From positions 2,418,001 through 2,482,000 of the forward strand of contig OZ282574.1 of the NCBI GenBank assembly GCA_965641885.1: a stretch of DNA of 64,000 nt, in the 5' to 3' direction. The first letter of the stretch is position 1, and each line of letters begins with the position of its first letter. The notes under the pieces were generated by a model. The model saw only the letters and a list, made by a program, of their open reading frames with translations, had not been told where the DNA came from and searched no databases. The stretch comes from Pseudophaeobacter sp965641885. Lineage in GTDB: Bacteria > Pseudomonadota > Alphaproteobacteria > Rhodobacterales > Rhodobacteraceae. This document shows positions 26,381 to 34,990 of the stretch, piece after piece. Made by a program: the position numbers and the translations under genes.

Positions 26381-28327
26381 ATGCAGAGCCTCAAACACCC
26401 AACCGCGGGACACATTCTCCAGCTCGCCCGCCTGTCCGCCCCCTTTGCAATGGCCGCCCTGTGCCTTTGGGCGCTGTCGACGCGCATAGACCTGCCCTCG
26501 GCCTCTGAGATCTGGGCCCTATTGGGCGGGCTGAAACTGTGGCAATGGCTTGCCGCCTGTGTCGCAACGGCTGTCAGTTTCTGGGCTTTGGGGCGCTATG
26601 ATTCCGTCGCCCACCGCCACCTGCAAACGGGCCTGGATGGACCCCAAGCCCGCAGGGCCGGCATGGCCGCGATCGCTTTTTCCCAGCTGGTTGGCTTTGG
26701 CCTTTTCACCGGCGCCTATGCCCGCTGGCGTTTGGTTCCGGGGCTAACGGCCATGCAGGCCGCGCAGCTGACTGGCCTGGTGGGCCTCACCTTTATGGCT
26801 GCTTTGGCCGTGATATGTGGCGTGGCAATGCTGATGGTTCCATTGTCGCCCTGGTTCACCCCGGTCGGTGGGATCCTCGTGGCAACTGCGCTCGGGGCGA
26901 CCGTCCTCAGTTTTCTGTCGCCTACGCTGTCACTGGGACGGCTGAACCTGCGCTGGCCCTCGCTGACGGCTATGGTGGCTCTGTCTGTCTGGGCGCTGAT
27001 CGATGTTCTCGCGGCAGGCTCCGCCCTATGGTTGTTGCTGCCTAGCACGCTGGATATCCCCTGGAGCACCTTGGTCGTGGTCTATCTTATCGCTTTGGCA
27101 GCCGCGATTCTGTCCTCGGCGCCGGGGGGCACAGGCCCGTTGGAGTTGATGGTCTTCACCCTCCTGCCCGCGCATGACAGCACCGGCTTGCTGGCCGCGC
27201 TGCTGGCGTTCCGGCTGGTGTACTATGCCCTGCCTGCGGCGCTCTCCTGCGCCATGATGCTTATGCCGCAGCGCCTGAAAACCATGCGGGCACCGGTGAT
27301 TGACCCGGACCTTCTGGGCGCCCGGCGCGCGTCAGCATCCGCCCTGCAACACCAGCGCCCCTGTGCCGAAACCGGTATCATTCGTCAAAATGGCGGTCAC
27401 GTTCAATCCTTTGGATTCAACCAATTGGCCCTGCTCGACAGCCCGCAGATCTCGGTCGCGCTGTTTGACCCCCTGCTGGGAGAGCTCAGCGAAACCCTTG
27501 CGCCCCTGAAACGCTATGCCCAGCAACGCAATGCAACCCCTTGTATTTACAAGTGCTCCGCACGCAACGCGCTGGCGGCGCGTCAGGCTGGCTGGGCTGT
27601 TCTTCGCATCGCAGCCGAGGCCGTCCTCTCTCCCACAGAGTTCAACGAGGCCGGCTCAAGCCATCGCCAGTTGCGACGAAAGCTGCGCCATGCAGAAAAG
27701 TCCGGACTAACAGTGCTGCCGGCACCCGCCAATCTGCCGCTGGCGCAGATGGAGGCGCTGGACAAGCTCTGGCAAGATCAGCACGGCGGCGCCCGTGGCA
27801 CCACAATGGGTCGGTTTGAAGCCAACTACCTTGCCACGCAACGCGTGTTTCTTGCCTGGCAGAAAGACCGCATCATCGGGTTTATCAGCCTGCATGTCTC
27901 AAAGGCGGAATGGTGCCTGGACCTTATCCGCATCTGTCGGGATGCGCCGGACGGCACGGGACATGTGTTGCTGCGCGCCGCCATCAGCGCGAGCGCCGAA
28001 GAGGGTATTGCCCGCCTGTCATTGGCTGCAGTCCCCGATCATCGCTATGCCCCCCGACTGGATCCAGGGCTGCTCCGGTTCAAAGCCAGCTTTGCACCAA
28101 TGTGGGAGCCGCGTTACATGGCCTGCCCCAGCTGGAGTGAAATGGTCATTGCCGGGCTTGAAATGGCTCGCCTGATCAACCGCCCCGGAAAAGTTCTGCC
28201 CGCTTCAACCGCTCTGAACCAAAGCGTCGTCGCTGCGGGCAGCGTTGCTCCGTCTGCTGCTGCGGCCCATCATGAGGACGCAGGCTGGGAGGATGCGCTG
28301 CAAACGCCCGGTGCACGCGCCTCATAG
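26381..28327 (+). CDS. MprF-like phosphatidylglycerol aminoacyltransferase
   Basis: Protein of 648 residues in two parts. Residues about 15-310 hold some eight hydrophobic helices resembling the MprF flippase region (SSAPGGTGPLELMVFTLLP, then FRLVYYALPAAL, is a typical stretch). Residues about 330-600 match the DUF2156 synthase domain, with SSHRQLRRKLRHAEKSGL and, near the end, LLRFKASFAPMWEPRYMAC. Such enzymes move lysine or alanine from tRNA to phosphatidylglycerol in the inner membrane, which lowers surface charge and protects against cationic peptides. N-terminal length is shorter than in Gram-positive MprF. Which amino acid is used is not known. No operon partner is evident. Confidence 0.85.
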   Translation: MQSLKHPTAGHILQLARLSAPFAMAALCLWALSTRIDLPSASEIWALLGGLKLWQWLAACVATAVSFWALGRYDSVAHRHLQTGLDGPQARRAGMAAIAFSQLVGFGLFTGAYARWRLVPGLTAMQAAQLTGLVGLTFMAALAVICGVAMLMVPLSPWFTPVGGILVATALGATVLSFLSPTLSLGRLNLRWPSLTAMVALSVWALIDVLAAGSALWLLLPSTLDIPWSTLVVVYLIALAAAILSSAPGGTGPLELMVFTLLPAHDSTGLLAALLAFRLVYYALPAALSCAMMLMPQRLKTMRAPVIDPDLLGARRASASALQHQRPCAETGIIRQNGGHVQSFGFNQLALLDSPQISVALFDPLLGELSETLAPLKRYAQQRNATPCIYKCSARNALAARQAGWAVLRIAAEAVLSPTEFNEAGSSHRQLRRKLRHAEKSGLTVLPAPANLPLAQMEALDKLWQDQHGGARGTTMGRFEANYLATQRVFLAWQKDRIIGFISLHVSKAEWCLDLIRICRDAPDGTGHVLLRAAISASAEEGIARLSLAAVPDHRYAPRLDPGLLRFKASFAPMWEPRYMACPSWSEMVIAGLEMARLINRPGKVLPASTALNQSVVAAGSVAPSAAAAHHEDAGWEDALQTPGARAS

Positions 28328-28424
28328 CTGTAACGCACGTAGCTCATAATCAAGTTGAGGATTATGCATTTGCCCTCACGCCCCGCTCATGACACAGCAC
28401 GTGGCAACGTCACCTTCGCCTTTT

Positions 28425-28460
28425 GGCCAGTCATACGGCCAGTCTTACGGCCAATCCCCG
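28425..28460. repeat. 12-bp tandem repeat, about three copies
   Basis: GGCCAGTCATAC (28425-28436), GGCCAGTCTTAC (28437-28448) and a decayed GGCCAATCCCCG (28449-28460). It is directly upstream of the methyltransferase gene. Confidence 0.75.
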
Positions 28461-28499
28461 GCGCACCGTTCGCCTCTTCTTTCTGACAGGACACATTCA

Positions 28500-29522
28500 A
28501 TGAACACTTTCTTTGCCGAGTTTCTTGCACAAAATGACGTCTTGCTGGCCGATGGCGCCACAGGCACCAACCTCTTTAATATGGGGCTGCAGTCCGGTGA
28601 TGCGCCCGAACTCTGGAACACGGATGAGCCCAAAAAGATCATGGCGCTCTACCAAGGCTCGGTTGATGCGGGCAGCGATCTGTTTCTGACCAACAGTTTT
28701 GGTGGCACCGCCGCCCGGCTCAAACTGCATGATGCGCAGGGACGGGTGCGTGAACTCAACCGCGCCGCAGCCGAGTTGGGACGCGAGGTAGCAGACAAAT
28801 CCAGCCGCAAGATTGCCGTCGCAGGCTCGGTCGGGCCAACTGGTGAAATCATGCTGCCCGTTGGCGAGCTGAGCCACGCTCTGGCGGTCGAGATGTTTCA
28901 CGAACAGGCCGAGGCCCTGAAAGAGGGCGGCGCAGATGTGCTTTGGGTCGAGACCATCTCGGCAGCCGAGGAATTCCGCGCGGCAGCCGAGGCCTTTGCC
29001 CTGGCGGATATGCCCTGGTGCGGCACCATGAGCTTTGACACCGCCGGTCGCACCATGATGGGGGTGACCTCAGCAGACATGGCCCAGCTGGTCGAAGATC
29101 TGCCCAATCCTCCACTGGCCTTTGGTGCCAATTGTGGCACCGGGTCGTCAGACATCCTGCGCACCGTGCTGGGTTTTGCCGCCCAGGGCACAGAACGCCC
29201 GATCATCTCCAAAGGCAATGCCGGCATTCCAAAATACGTCGATGGCCATATTCACTACGATGGTACGCCTGAACTAATGGGTGAGTATGCGGTTATGGCA
29301 CGGGATTCCGGCGCCAAGATCATCGGTGGCTGCTGTGGCACCATGCCAGAGCACTTGCGCCACATGCGCGAAGCACTGGATACCCGTGCGCGCGGCGACC
29401 GCCCCAGCCTAGAGAAGATCGTCGAGGTTCTCGGCCCCTTCACCTCAGCGGGTGATGGCACCGGTGCGGATGCAAAAGACGCCAGCGAACACCGCACCCG
29501 TCGTGGCCGCCGTCGCGGCTGA
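28500..29522 (+). CDS. bmt: Homocysteine S-methyltransferase family protein (split MetH part / Bmt)
   Basis: Zn-dependent methyltransferase of 340 residues. It begins with the barrel opening VLLADGATGTNLFNMGL, and carries the three zinc cysteines in FGANCGTGSSD and GGCCGTMPEH. Homologs are annotated either as betaine-homocysteine methyltransferase or as the homocysteine-binding part of a divided B12 methionine synthase. A free-standing corrinoid protein 1.4 kb downstream favours the second reading. The ATG at 28500 follows TGACAGGACAC (AGGA 7 bases before). The C-terminus has an arginine-rich tail (RTRRGRRRG). A pterin-binding part is not seen in this window. Confidence 0.85.
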   Translation: MNTFFAEFLAQNDVLLADGATGTNLFNMGLQSGDAPELWNTDEPKKIMALYQGSVDAGSDLFLTNSFGGTAARLKLHDAQGRVRELNRAAAELGREVADKSSRKIAVAGSVGPTGEIMLPVGELSHALAVEMFHEQAEALKEGGADVLWVETISAAEEFRAAAEAFALADMPWCGTMSFDTAGRTMMGVTSADMAQLVEDLPNPPLAFGANCGTGSSDILRTVLGFAAQGTERPIISKGNAGIPKYVDGHIHYDGTPELMGEYAVMARDSGAKIIGGCCGTMPEHLRHMREALDTRARGDRPSLEKIVEVLGPFTSAGDGTGADAKDASEHRTRRGRRRG

Positions 29523-29631
29523 CCCAGACCGGCCCTGCCCTCTGCCCTGAGCGCAGGGCGCCTCGCGAGCGGTCACATGCACGACCATCGACTGCGCAAC
29601 GTTCGACAAAAAGCGTCCTGAGTTCCGCATC

Positions 29632-30714
29632 TTAGTCAAATAGCCCCAGCTGGTCCCCCCGCTGGGGTGGCCGCTGAAACAGATCGCAGCGCAGCTCAGA
29701 CGCCCCCATATTCAGCCCCAGACGCTTGCAGGCCGCCTCAAAGCGGCGTCCAATCATGCCGGCATATTCCCCCTCACCCCGCATGCGCTGGCCCCAACGT
29801 GGATCATAGTCGCGCCCTCCGTGCATTTCGCGCAGCCGCGCCATCACCTTTGCCGCCCGCCCCGGCTCATGCTCTGCCAGCCAGGCCTGCCACAGCTCTG
29901 ACACCTCACGGGGCAAGCGCAGCATGATCCAGCTGGCCGCATCCGCGCCCGCCGCAGCTCCGGCTGCCAAAAGTGCCTCCAACTCATGATCGGTCAGCCC
30001 CGGAATCACCGGTGAGGTCATCAGCCGCACCGGCACACCAGCCAAAGACAACCGGTTGATCACAGCAAGCCTGCGGGCCGGGGCTGGGGCCCGTGGCTCC
30101 ATCCGGCGTGACAGATCCGGATCCAGCGTGGTGACCGAGATACCAACCCGAACCAGCCCCCGACTGGCCATATCAGAAAGGATGTCCAGATCCCGCTCTA
30201 TCAGTGTGCCCTTGGTCACAATGGCCACCGGATGATTGAAATCCCGCAAGACCTCAAGGCAGGCGCGGGTGAGGCCATGATCGCGGTCGCAGGGCTGGTA
30301 AGGATCGGTGTTGGTGCCCATGGCCAGAGTTGCCACCCTGTAGCGCGGCTTTGACAGCTCCTGGCGCAGCACCTCGGCCACATTCGGCCGCGCAATCAGG
30401 CGGGTTTCGAAATCCAGCCCCGGTGACAGACCCAGATAGGCGTGGCTGGGCCGGGCAAAACAATAGATGCAGCCGTGCTCGCAGCCCCGGTAGGGGTTGA
30501 CCGAACGGTCAAAAGGCAAATCCGGCGAGCGGTTATAGGAGATCACGCTGCGCGCCTGTTCCAGCCGCACCTCGGTGGGAATCACCTTTGCAGGCAGGTC
30601 CTGTTCCCAGCCATCATCAATGTCTTCGCGCACCAGATCAAAGCGACCTGGCGCATTGCTGAGGCTGGCACGGGCTTTGCGGCGCAGGGTCGGAGTGTGA
30701 ATCATCTGTTCCAT
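29632..30714 (-). CDS. PA0069-family radical SAM protein
   Basis: Protein of 360 residues. The cluster motif CEHGCIYC (CxxxCxxC) is at about residue 79, in the context NPYRGCEHGCIYCFARPSH, which marks the spore photoproduct lyase-like / PA0069 group. LAMGTNTDPYQPCDRDHGLTR and VAIVTKGTLIERD follow as the SAM-binding strands. Function of the group is not settled; it has no UV-lyase evidence here. ATG codons at 30714 and 30705 are both possible starts. It is divergent from the corrinoid-protein gene, with a 223-bp spacer between. A small GC hairpin (29544-29559) separates it from the convergent methyltransferase gene. Confidence 0.9.
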   Translation of the reverse strand: MEQMIHTPTLRRKARASLSNAPGRFDLVREDIDDGWEQDLPAKVIPTEVRLEQARSVISYNRSPDLPFDRSVNPYRGCEHGCIYCFARPSHAYLGLSPGLDFETRLIARPNVAEVLRQELSKPRYRVATLAMGTNTDPYQPCDRDHGLTRACLEVLRDFNHPVAIVTKGTLIERDLDILSDMASRGLVRVGISVTTLDPDLSRRMEPRAPAPARRLAVINRLSLAGVPVRLMTSPVIPGLTDHELEALLAAGAAAGADAASWIMLRLPREVSELWQAWLAEHEPGRAAKVMARLREMHGGRDYDPRWGQRMRGEGEYAGMIGRRFEAACKRLGLNMGASELRCDLFQRPPQRGDQLGLFD

Positions 30715-30840
30715 AAACTCACTGTGACAGTGATTTTAGAACATATGAAGAACAAACCCGAAAAATCGAAGATTTCCTTGCGAATTCTTCATTATCAATC
30801 TGCTATTTTTCGCCCTATAGGTCGGTCAGGACGAAGGCAA

Positions 30841-30870
30841 TGTCGCAATTATTGCAGTCTCGCAGCGACA
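30841..30870 (+). other. Leader hairpin before the corrinoid-protein gene
   Basis: TGTCGC (30841-30846) pairs with GCGACA (30865-30870), with TTGC/GCA inside. A second smaller stem follows (CGAC..GTCG, ending near 30886). Both are within 100 bp of the corrinoid-protein start and might belong to its 5' leader. I could not match them to a known cobalamin, SAM or SAH riboswitch. Confidence 0.3.
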
Positions 30871-30937
30871 ATATGGCCCAATAGTCGGAAGAACGAGGCC
30901 ACGCCGGGGAATCCCCGCCCACTCAAGGAATAGGCGC

Positions 30938-31636
30938 ATGTCAGAAGAAGAAGATATCATCCTGGCGGAACTGGACGACGAAGAACTAGTCCAACAGATG
31001 TTTGATGACCTGTATGACGGAATGAAGGAAGAGATCGAAGAGGGCGTCAACATCCTTCTGTCGCGGGACTGGGCGCCGTATAAGGTTTTGACCGAAGCAC
31101 TGGTCGGCGGCATGACCATCGTTGGCGCAGATTTCCGTGACGGCATCCTGTTTGTTCCCGAAGTGCTGCTGGCTGCCAATGCGATGAAGGGTGGCATGGC
31201 CATCCTTAAGCCCCTGTTGGCGGCCACCGGCGCGCCACGCATGGGATCTATGGTGATTGGAACCGTCAAAGGCGACATTCACGATATCGGCAAAAACCTT
31301 GTTTCCATGATGATGGAAGGGGCCGGCTTTGAGGTCGTGGATCTGGGCATCAACAACCCGGTTGAGAACTATCTGGAAGCGCTGGAAGAACATCAGCCAG
31401 ATATCCTTGGGATGTCTGCCCTGCTGACCACCACAATGCCCTATATGAAAGTCGTTATCGACACGATGATCGAACAGGGCAAGCGCGATGACTATGTTGT
31501 TCTGGTTGGCGGCGCGCCGCTGAACGAAGAATTTGGCAAGGCCATCGGCGCTGACGGCTACTGCCGTGACGCAGCCGTTGCCGTTGAGATGGCCAAGGAC
31601 TTTGTTGCGCGCAAGCACAACCGGATGAGCGCCTGA
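30938..31636 (+). CDS. Cobalamin-binding corrinoid protein (MetH B12-domain type)
   Basis: Protein of 232 residues equal to the B12-binding module of methionine synthase. A helical cap (VNILLSRDWAPYKVLTEALVGGMTIVGADFRDG) is followed by a Rossmann domain with the cobalt-binding motif GDIHDIGKNLVS (His near residue 117), then MSALLTTTMPYMKVVI and VLVGGAPLNEEF. It carries the methyl group between folate- and homocysteine-binding partners. The homocysteine methyltransferase gene lies 1.4 kb upstream. A DUF1638 gene starts 2 bp after its stop. The start ATG follows AAGGAATAGGCGC. Confidence 0.92.
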   Translation: MSEEEDIILAELDDEELVQQMFDDLYDGMKEEIEEGVNILLSRDWAPYKVLTEALVGGMTIVGADFRDGILFVPEVLLAANAMKGGMAILKPLLAATGAPRMGSMVIGTVKGDIHDIGKNLVSMMMEGAGFEVVDLGINNPVENYLEALEEHQPDILGMSALLTTTMPYMKVVIDTMIEQGKRDDYVVLVGGAPLNEEFGKAIGADGYCRDAAVAVEMAKDFVARKHNRMSA

Positions 31637-31637
31637 T

Positions 31638-32411
31638 TTGGCACGCAAAGGACGTGCAGCGCGCTTGACCGAGCGGGCTGCATTTCGCCCCCCCAGTAAC
31701 CTAACCAGTGACCAAAGACCCGCAGCGGCCCCTGTTGCCGAACAGGGATTAGCCTCTGCTGCGAAAAAGACAGGTCGCATCCTGTTGATTGCCTGCGGGG
31801 CACTCGCACGTGAGATCCTTGCCATCAAGGACCTCAACGGGCTGGATCACATTGATCTTACCTGTTTGCCTGCAAAACTGCATCTCTACCCGGATCAGAT
31901 CACCCTTGCCGTTGAAGACGCCGTGCTGAAGCATCGCCTCCGCTATGATCAGATCTGCGTCGTCTATGCCGATTGCGGCACGGGCGGCACCCTTGCCCAG
32001 AAATGTGCCGATCTTGGGGTCGAAATGGTGGCCGGCCCGCATTGCTATTCCTTCTTTGAAGGCAACGACACCTTTGCGGCTCAAAGTGACGCGGGCGAAA
32101 TTTCAGCCTTTTATCTCACAGATTTTTTGGTGAAACAGTTTGATGCCTTCATCTGGCGCCCCATGGGCCTGGACCGGGCCCCAGAACTGCGCGAGATGAT
32201 TTTTGGCAATTATACCAAGCTGATCTATCAATCGCAGCTTTGCGACCCCGACCTCGTGGAAAAGGCCCGCGACTGCGCCAGCCGCATGGGCCTTGCGTTT
32301 GAGCACCGCCACACCGGCTATGGCGAGTTGCAAACCACGATTCAATCCTGGGCCAAAAAACCGCCTGTCCTGCAAACAGCCCCACCGTCCCTGCAAACAA
32401 AAATGGGCTAG
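31638..32411 (+). CDS. DUF1638 protein
   Basis: Protein of about 257 residues from a TTG two bases after the corrinoid-protein stop; a start further in is possible, since the first 45 residues are low in conservation. The core begins GRILLIACGALAREILAI, with FDQICVVYADCGTGG-like strand RYDQICVVYADCGTGGTLAQ, the conserved AGPHCYSFFEGND, and FYLTDFLVKQFDAFIW. This is DUF1638, often found beside corrinoid methyltransferases. Tight coupling to the corrinoid gene suggests a part in B12-dependent methyl transfer or cofactor repair. The C-terminus contains a duplicated LQTAPPSLQT stretch that comes from a local DNA duplication. Confidence 0.85.
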   Translation: MARKGRAARLTERAAFRPPSNLTSDQRPAAAPVAEQGLASAAKKTGRILLIACGALAREILAIKDLNGLDHIDLTCLPAKLHLYPDQITLAVEDAVLKHRLRYDQICVVYADCGTGGTLAQKCADLGVEMVAGPHCYSFFEGNDTFAAQSDAGEISAFYLTDFLVKQFDAFIWRPMGLDRAPELREMIFGNYTKLIYQSQLCDPDLVEKARDCASRMGLAFEHRHTGYGELQTTIQSWAKKPPVLQTAPPSLQTKMG

Positions 32412-32468
32412 GTCTGCCTGACCCAGCCCTGTAGAGTTTGTGTTTTGCGGCCCCTCTGGCCTGCGGTT

Positions 32469-32879
32469 TTAGATCTGCGCAGCTGCAGTCTCACGGATAC
32501 GTTCAATCATCGCCCGCACCCCATTGGACCGCTGGGCCGACAGATGCTCGTTCAGCCCCAGACGTTCCAGTTCAGCCCGGGCATCCACCGCCAGGACCTC
32601 GTTCAGGGTGAGTCCGTTGTAAAGGCAGCGCAGCACTGCAATGAGGCCGCGCACGATCAGCGCGTCGCTTTCGCCATCAAAGTGAAAGCGACCATTCTCG
32701 ACCACCGGATGCATCCAGACCTGACTGGCACAGCCATCAACCTTGGTGGCAGGCACCTTGAGAGCCTCTGGAAGTGGCTCCAGCGCCTTGCCCTGCTCGA
32801 TCACATGGCGATAGCGGTCTTCCCAGTCCTCCAGGAATTCGAAGTCTTCAACAATCTCTTCAAATGCGGCGCTGGCCAT
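32469..32879 (-). CDS. sufE: SufE-family sulfur acceptor
   Basis: Protein of 136 residues that accepts persulfide sulfur from SufS and stimulates it during Fe-S assembly. The active Cys lies in VDGCASQVWMHP (about residue 50). The N-terminal FEEIVEDFEFLEDWEDRYRHVI and C-terminal LGLNEHLSAQRSNGVRAM are as in the family. No other suf gene is nearby. It is convergent with the DUF1638 gene and ends 57 bp from it. Confidence 0.94.
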   Translation of the reverse strand: MASAAFEEIVEDFEFLEDWEDRYRHVIEQGKALEPLPEALKVPATKVDGCASQVWMHPVVENGRFHFDGESDALIVRGLIAVLRCLYNGLTLNEVLAVDARAELERLGLNEHLSAQRSNGVRAMIERIRETAAAQI

Positions 32880-33017
32880 GACCGGAGTCCCTCTCAGCTG
32901 TGTCGTAAATCAACAGACCTGCACCTATGCCGCCTGCCCATGTTTTTCAACAGCTTTTCAAGCGCCGCGCAATCGGGTAACCACAATCAAACAGACTTAA
33001 AAGACGGGCGGGACGAC

Positions 33018-33533
33018 ATGCGCAAATCCTTGGCACTCATCTTGGCGGGCACGCTTGTACTTGCAGGCTGTGGCGGCTGGCGGGACTCACGCGTGAACCC
33101 GGGCAACTGGTTCGGCAAATCACAACCGGCACCGGTCGCGGTCTCGGCTGATCCTGATGTCAATACGCTGATCCCACAGCGCAGAGCCAAAAGCATCTTT
33201 GCCCGCGCCGAAAAAGAAGACTTCAGCGTTCCCGTGGCACAGATCAGTGAGTTGCGTGTTGAGCCGACCCCAACCGGTGCTATCATTTATGCGACCGCCA
33301 TTGCTGAACGCCAGGGTGCCTACAATATCGCGCTGCGCCGCCTGCCCGAGGCGGAGACCGGCACGCTCGAATATACCTTTATGGTGCTCTACCCGGAAGG
33401 CTCCACCGCGACAGGCACCCCGCACAGCCGCACAGTGCAGGCTGCTGTGACCGTCACCGACCAAGACATGCAGGGCATTCGACTGATCCGGGTGAGCGGC
33501 GCTGAGAACGCCCGTGAAACCCGCCGTCGCTAG
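33018..33533 (+). CDS. Lipoprotein of unknown function
   Basis: Protein of 171 residues starting MRKSLALILAGTLVLAGCGG, a clear lipoprotein signal with lipobox LAGC (Cys17). The mature part has a proline-rich linker and then one beta-rich domain (EDFSVPVAQISELRVEPTPTG ... LEYTFMVLYP). Homologs appear in roseobacters as hypothetical proteins. The ATG at 33018 is supported by GGGCGGGACGAC upstream. It is followed by a strong terminator. Confidence 0.8.
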   Translation: MRKSLALILAGTLVLAGCGGWRDSRVNPGNWFGKSQPAPVAVSADPDVNTLIPQRRAKSIFARAEKEDFSVPVAQISELRVEPTPTGAIIYATAIAERQGAYNIALRRLPEAETGTLEYTFMVLYPEGSTATGTPHSRTVQAAVTVTDQDMQGIRLIRVSGAENARETRRR

Positions 33534-33576
33534 GCTAGGCGTTCAGTTTCAGCCAAAAATCAACACCAAAAACAAC

Positions 33577-33610
33577 AAAACGCCCGGGGCACGCAGCCGC
33601 CGGGCGTTTT
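33577..33610 (+). terminator. Rho-independent terminator of the lipoprotein gene
   Basis: AAAACGCCCGG (33577-33587) pairs perfectly with CCGGGCGTTTT (33600-33610), followed by CTTT. It lies 44 bp after the stop. Confidence 0.88.
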
Positions 33611-33720
33611 CTTTGGAGCCCACGTTTTCTTTGGTGTCTGTCGCCCAGCGCCTCTTTGAACCCTCTAGAGCAAGGAGGCTGCAAACACCTGCGCCTGGAG
33701 GTACCGCAGTTTGATTACAG

Positions 33721-33751
33721 CGTGACAGGTTGCCTTATCGTGACAGGTTGC
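33721..33751. repeat. 18-bp tandem duplication at the end of rnd
   Basis: CGTGACAGGTTGC occurs at 33721-33733 and 33739-33751. The second copy touches the rnd stop codon. Confidence 0.75.
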
Positions 33752-34908
33752 TAGAGCGTAACGACCTTTACCGATTGTCCCTTGGCCGCGAGGGCGATCT
33801 CGCCATTGCACAGGCGCAGGGCGTCCTCGCCAAAAACCTCATGTCGCCAGCCGGTCAGAGCGGCAACATCGCGTTCCCCGGCAGCAATAGCATCCAGATC
33901 AGCGCTTGGGGCAATCAGTTTTGCAGCCACCCCTGCAGATTCTGTTTTGGCCTTCAACAGCACCCGCAACAGGTCGGCAAGCGCCGGGTTAACCTGCATC
34001 TTTTCGCGGCTGCGATCGACCTTTGGGTGTTTGTCAGCGGGGCAGTTTATCCCGTTGGTAACAGCCTGCAAAATGCCATCGGCAATGGCGCCCTTGCGGG
34101 CTTCGCGCAGCAGCAAGCGAGAGCCACCAAGATCCGCACCGGTGCGCGGCTTGGTCGAGGCCAGCTCGACCAGAGCATCATCCTTGAACACCCGGTTGCG
34201 CGGCACATTGTTGGTCTGCGCATAGTCTTCACGAAAAGCCGCCAGCTCGCGCACCACGGCCAGGAATTTACCCGAGGAGGTGCGGGATTTCACCCGCAGC
34301 CACGCATCTTGTGGCTGAATATCATAGGTGGATGGATGCGTGAGCACCTGAAGTTCTTCGGCAACCCAGTGCGAGCGCCCGCTACGTTCCAGATCGGCGG
34401 CCAAAAACTCATAGACATTCCGCAAATGCGTCACATCCGCCAGCGCATAGGCCTGCTGCGCCTGGCTCAGCGGGCGGCGGGACCAGTCGGTAAAGCGCGA
34501 GCTTTTGTCGACACCCTCTTTGACGATTTTGCGCACCAGGGTCTCGTAGCCAACCTGATCGCCAAAGCCGCAGACCATGGCGGCAACTTGTGTATCAAAC
34601 AGCGGCTTGGGAAAGACATGTGCGTCGACCCAGAAAATCTCGAGATCCTGACGGGCGGCATGAAAGACCTTTACCACGGCCTCGTCGCGAAACAGGGTAT
34701 AAAGCGGCTCAAGCGACAGACCATCAGAGAGCGGGTCCACCAGCACGGCATCCGTCTCGCCATCGCCGGAAAAGGCCAACTGAATGAGGCAGAGTTTGGA
34801 ATAATAGGTGCGTTCGCGCAAAAACTCGGTGTCGACCGTCACGTAGGGGTGTTTTGCCGCCTCTTCACAAAAGGCCTGCAGCTCGTCGGTGGTGGTCAGA
34901 GTTTTCAT
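33751..34908 (-). CDS. rnd: Ribonuclease D
   Basis: 3'-5' exoribonuclease of 385 residues used in tRNA 3' maturation. The DEDDy exonuclease signature is visible: VTVDTEFLRERTYY (Exo I, Asp and Glu near 25-27), FHAARQDLEIFW (Exo II, about 79) and YALADVTHLRNVY (Exo III, about 168, with the Tyr). The HRDC region follows with SGKFLAVVRELAAFREDYA. Length is normal. It is convergent with the lipoprotein gene. It and the purN-purM pair are on the same strand but with 82 bp between. Confidence 0.95.
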   Translation of the reverse strand: MKTLTTTDELQAFCEEAAKHPYVTVDTEFLRERTYYSKLCLIQLAFSGDGETDAVLVDPLSDGLSLEPLYTLFRDEAVVKVFHAARQDLEIFWVDAHVFPKPLFDTQVAAMVCGFGDQVGYETLVRKIVKEGVDKSSRFTDWSRRPLSQAQQAYALADVTHLRNVYEFLAADLERSGRSHWVAEELQVLTHPSTYDIQPQDAWLRVKSRTSSGKFLAVVRELAAFREDYAQTNNVPRNRVFKDDALVELASTKPRTGADLGGSRLLLREARKGAIADGILQAVTNGINCPADKHPKVDRSREKMQVNPALADLLRVLLKAKTESAGVAAKLIAPSADLDAIAAGERDVAALTGWRHEVFGEDALRLCNGEIALAAKGQSVKVVTL

Positions 34909-34990
34909 ATATCACGACTTTTCTGGTATTCTACAGTGGTTGGCTGGGCATGGTGATACGCCTTTGCTGGCTGCAATGCAAATCACCAGA

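Noticed and set aside
28345..28366. Hairpin CATAATC..GATTATG before the homocysteine methyltransferase gene as a SAM riboswitch
   Set aside because: It lacks the conserved loops of SAM-II or SAM/SAH types, is a plain 7-bp stem, and lies more than 130 bp from the start codon.
32445..33017. Extended version of the lipoprotein gene beginning far upstream
   Set aside because: The extension lies antisense to sufE, and the lipoprotein signal with lipobox begins at the ATG at 33018.
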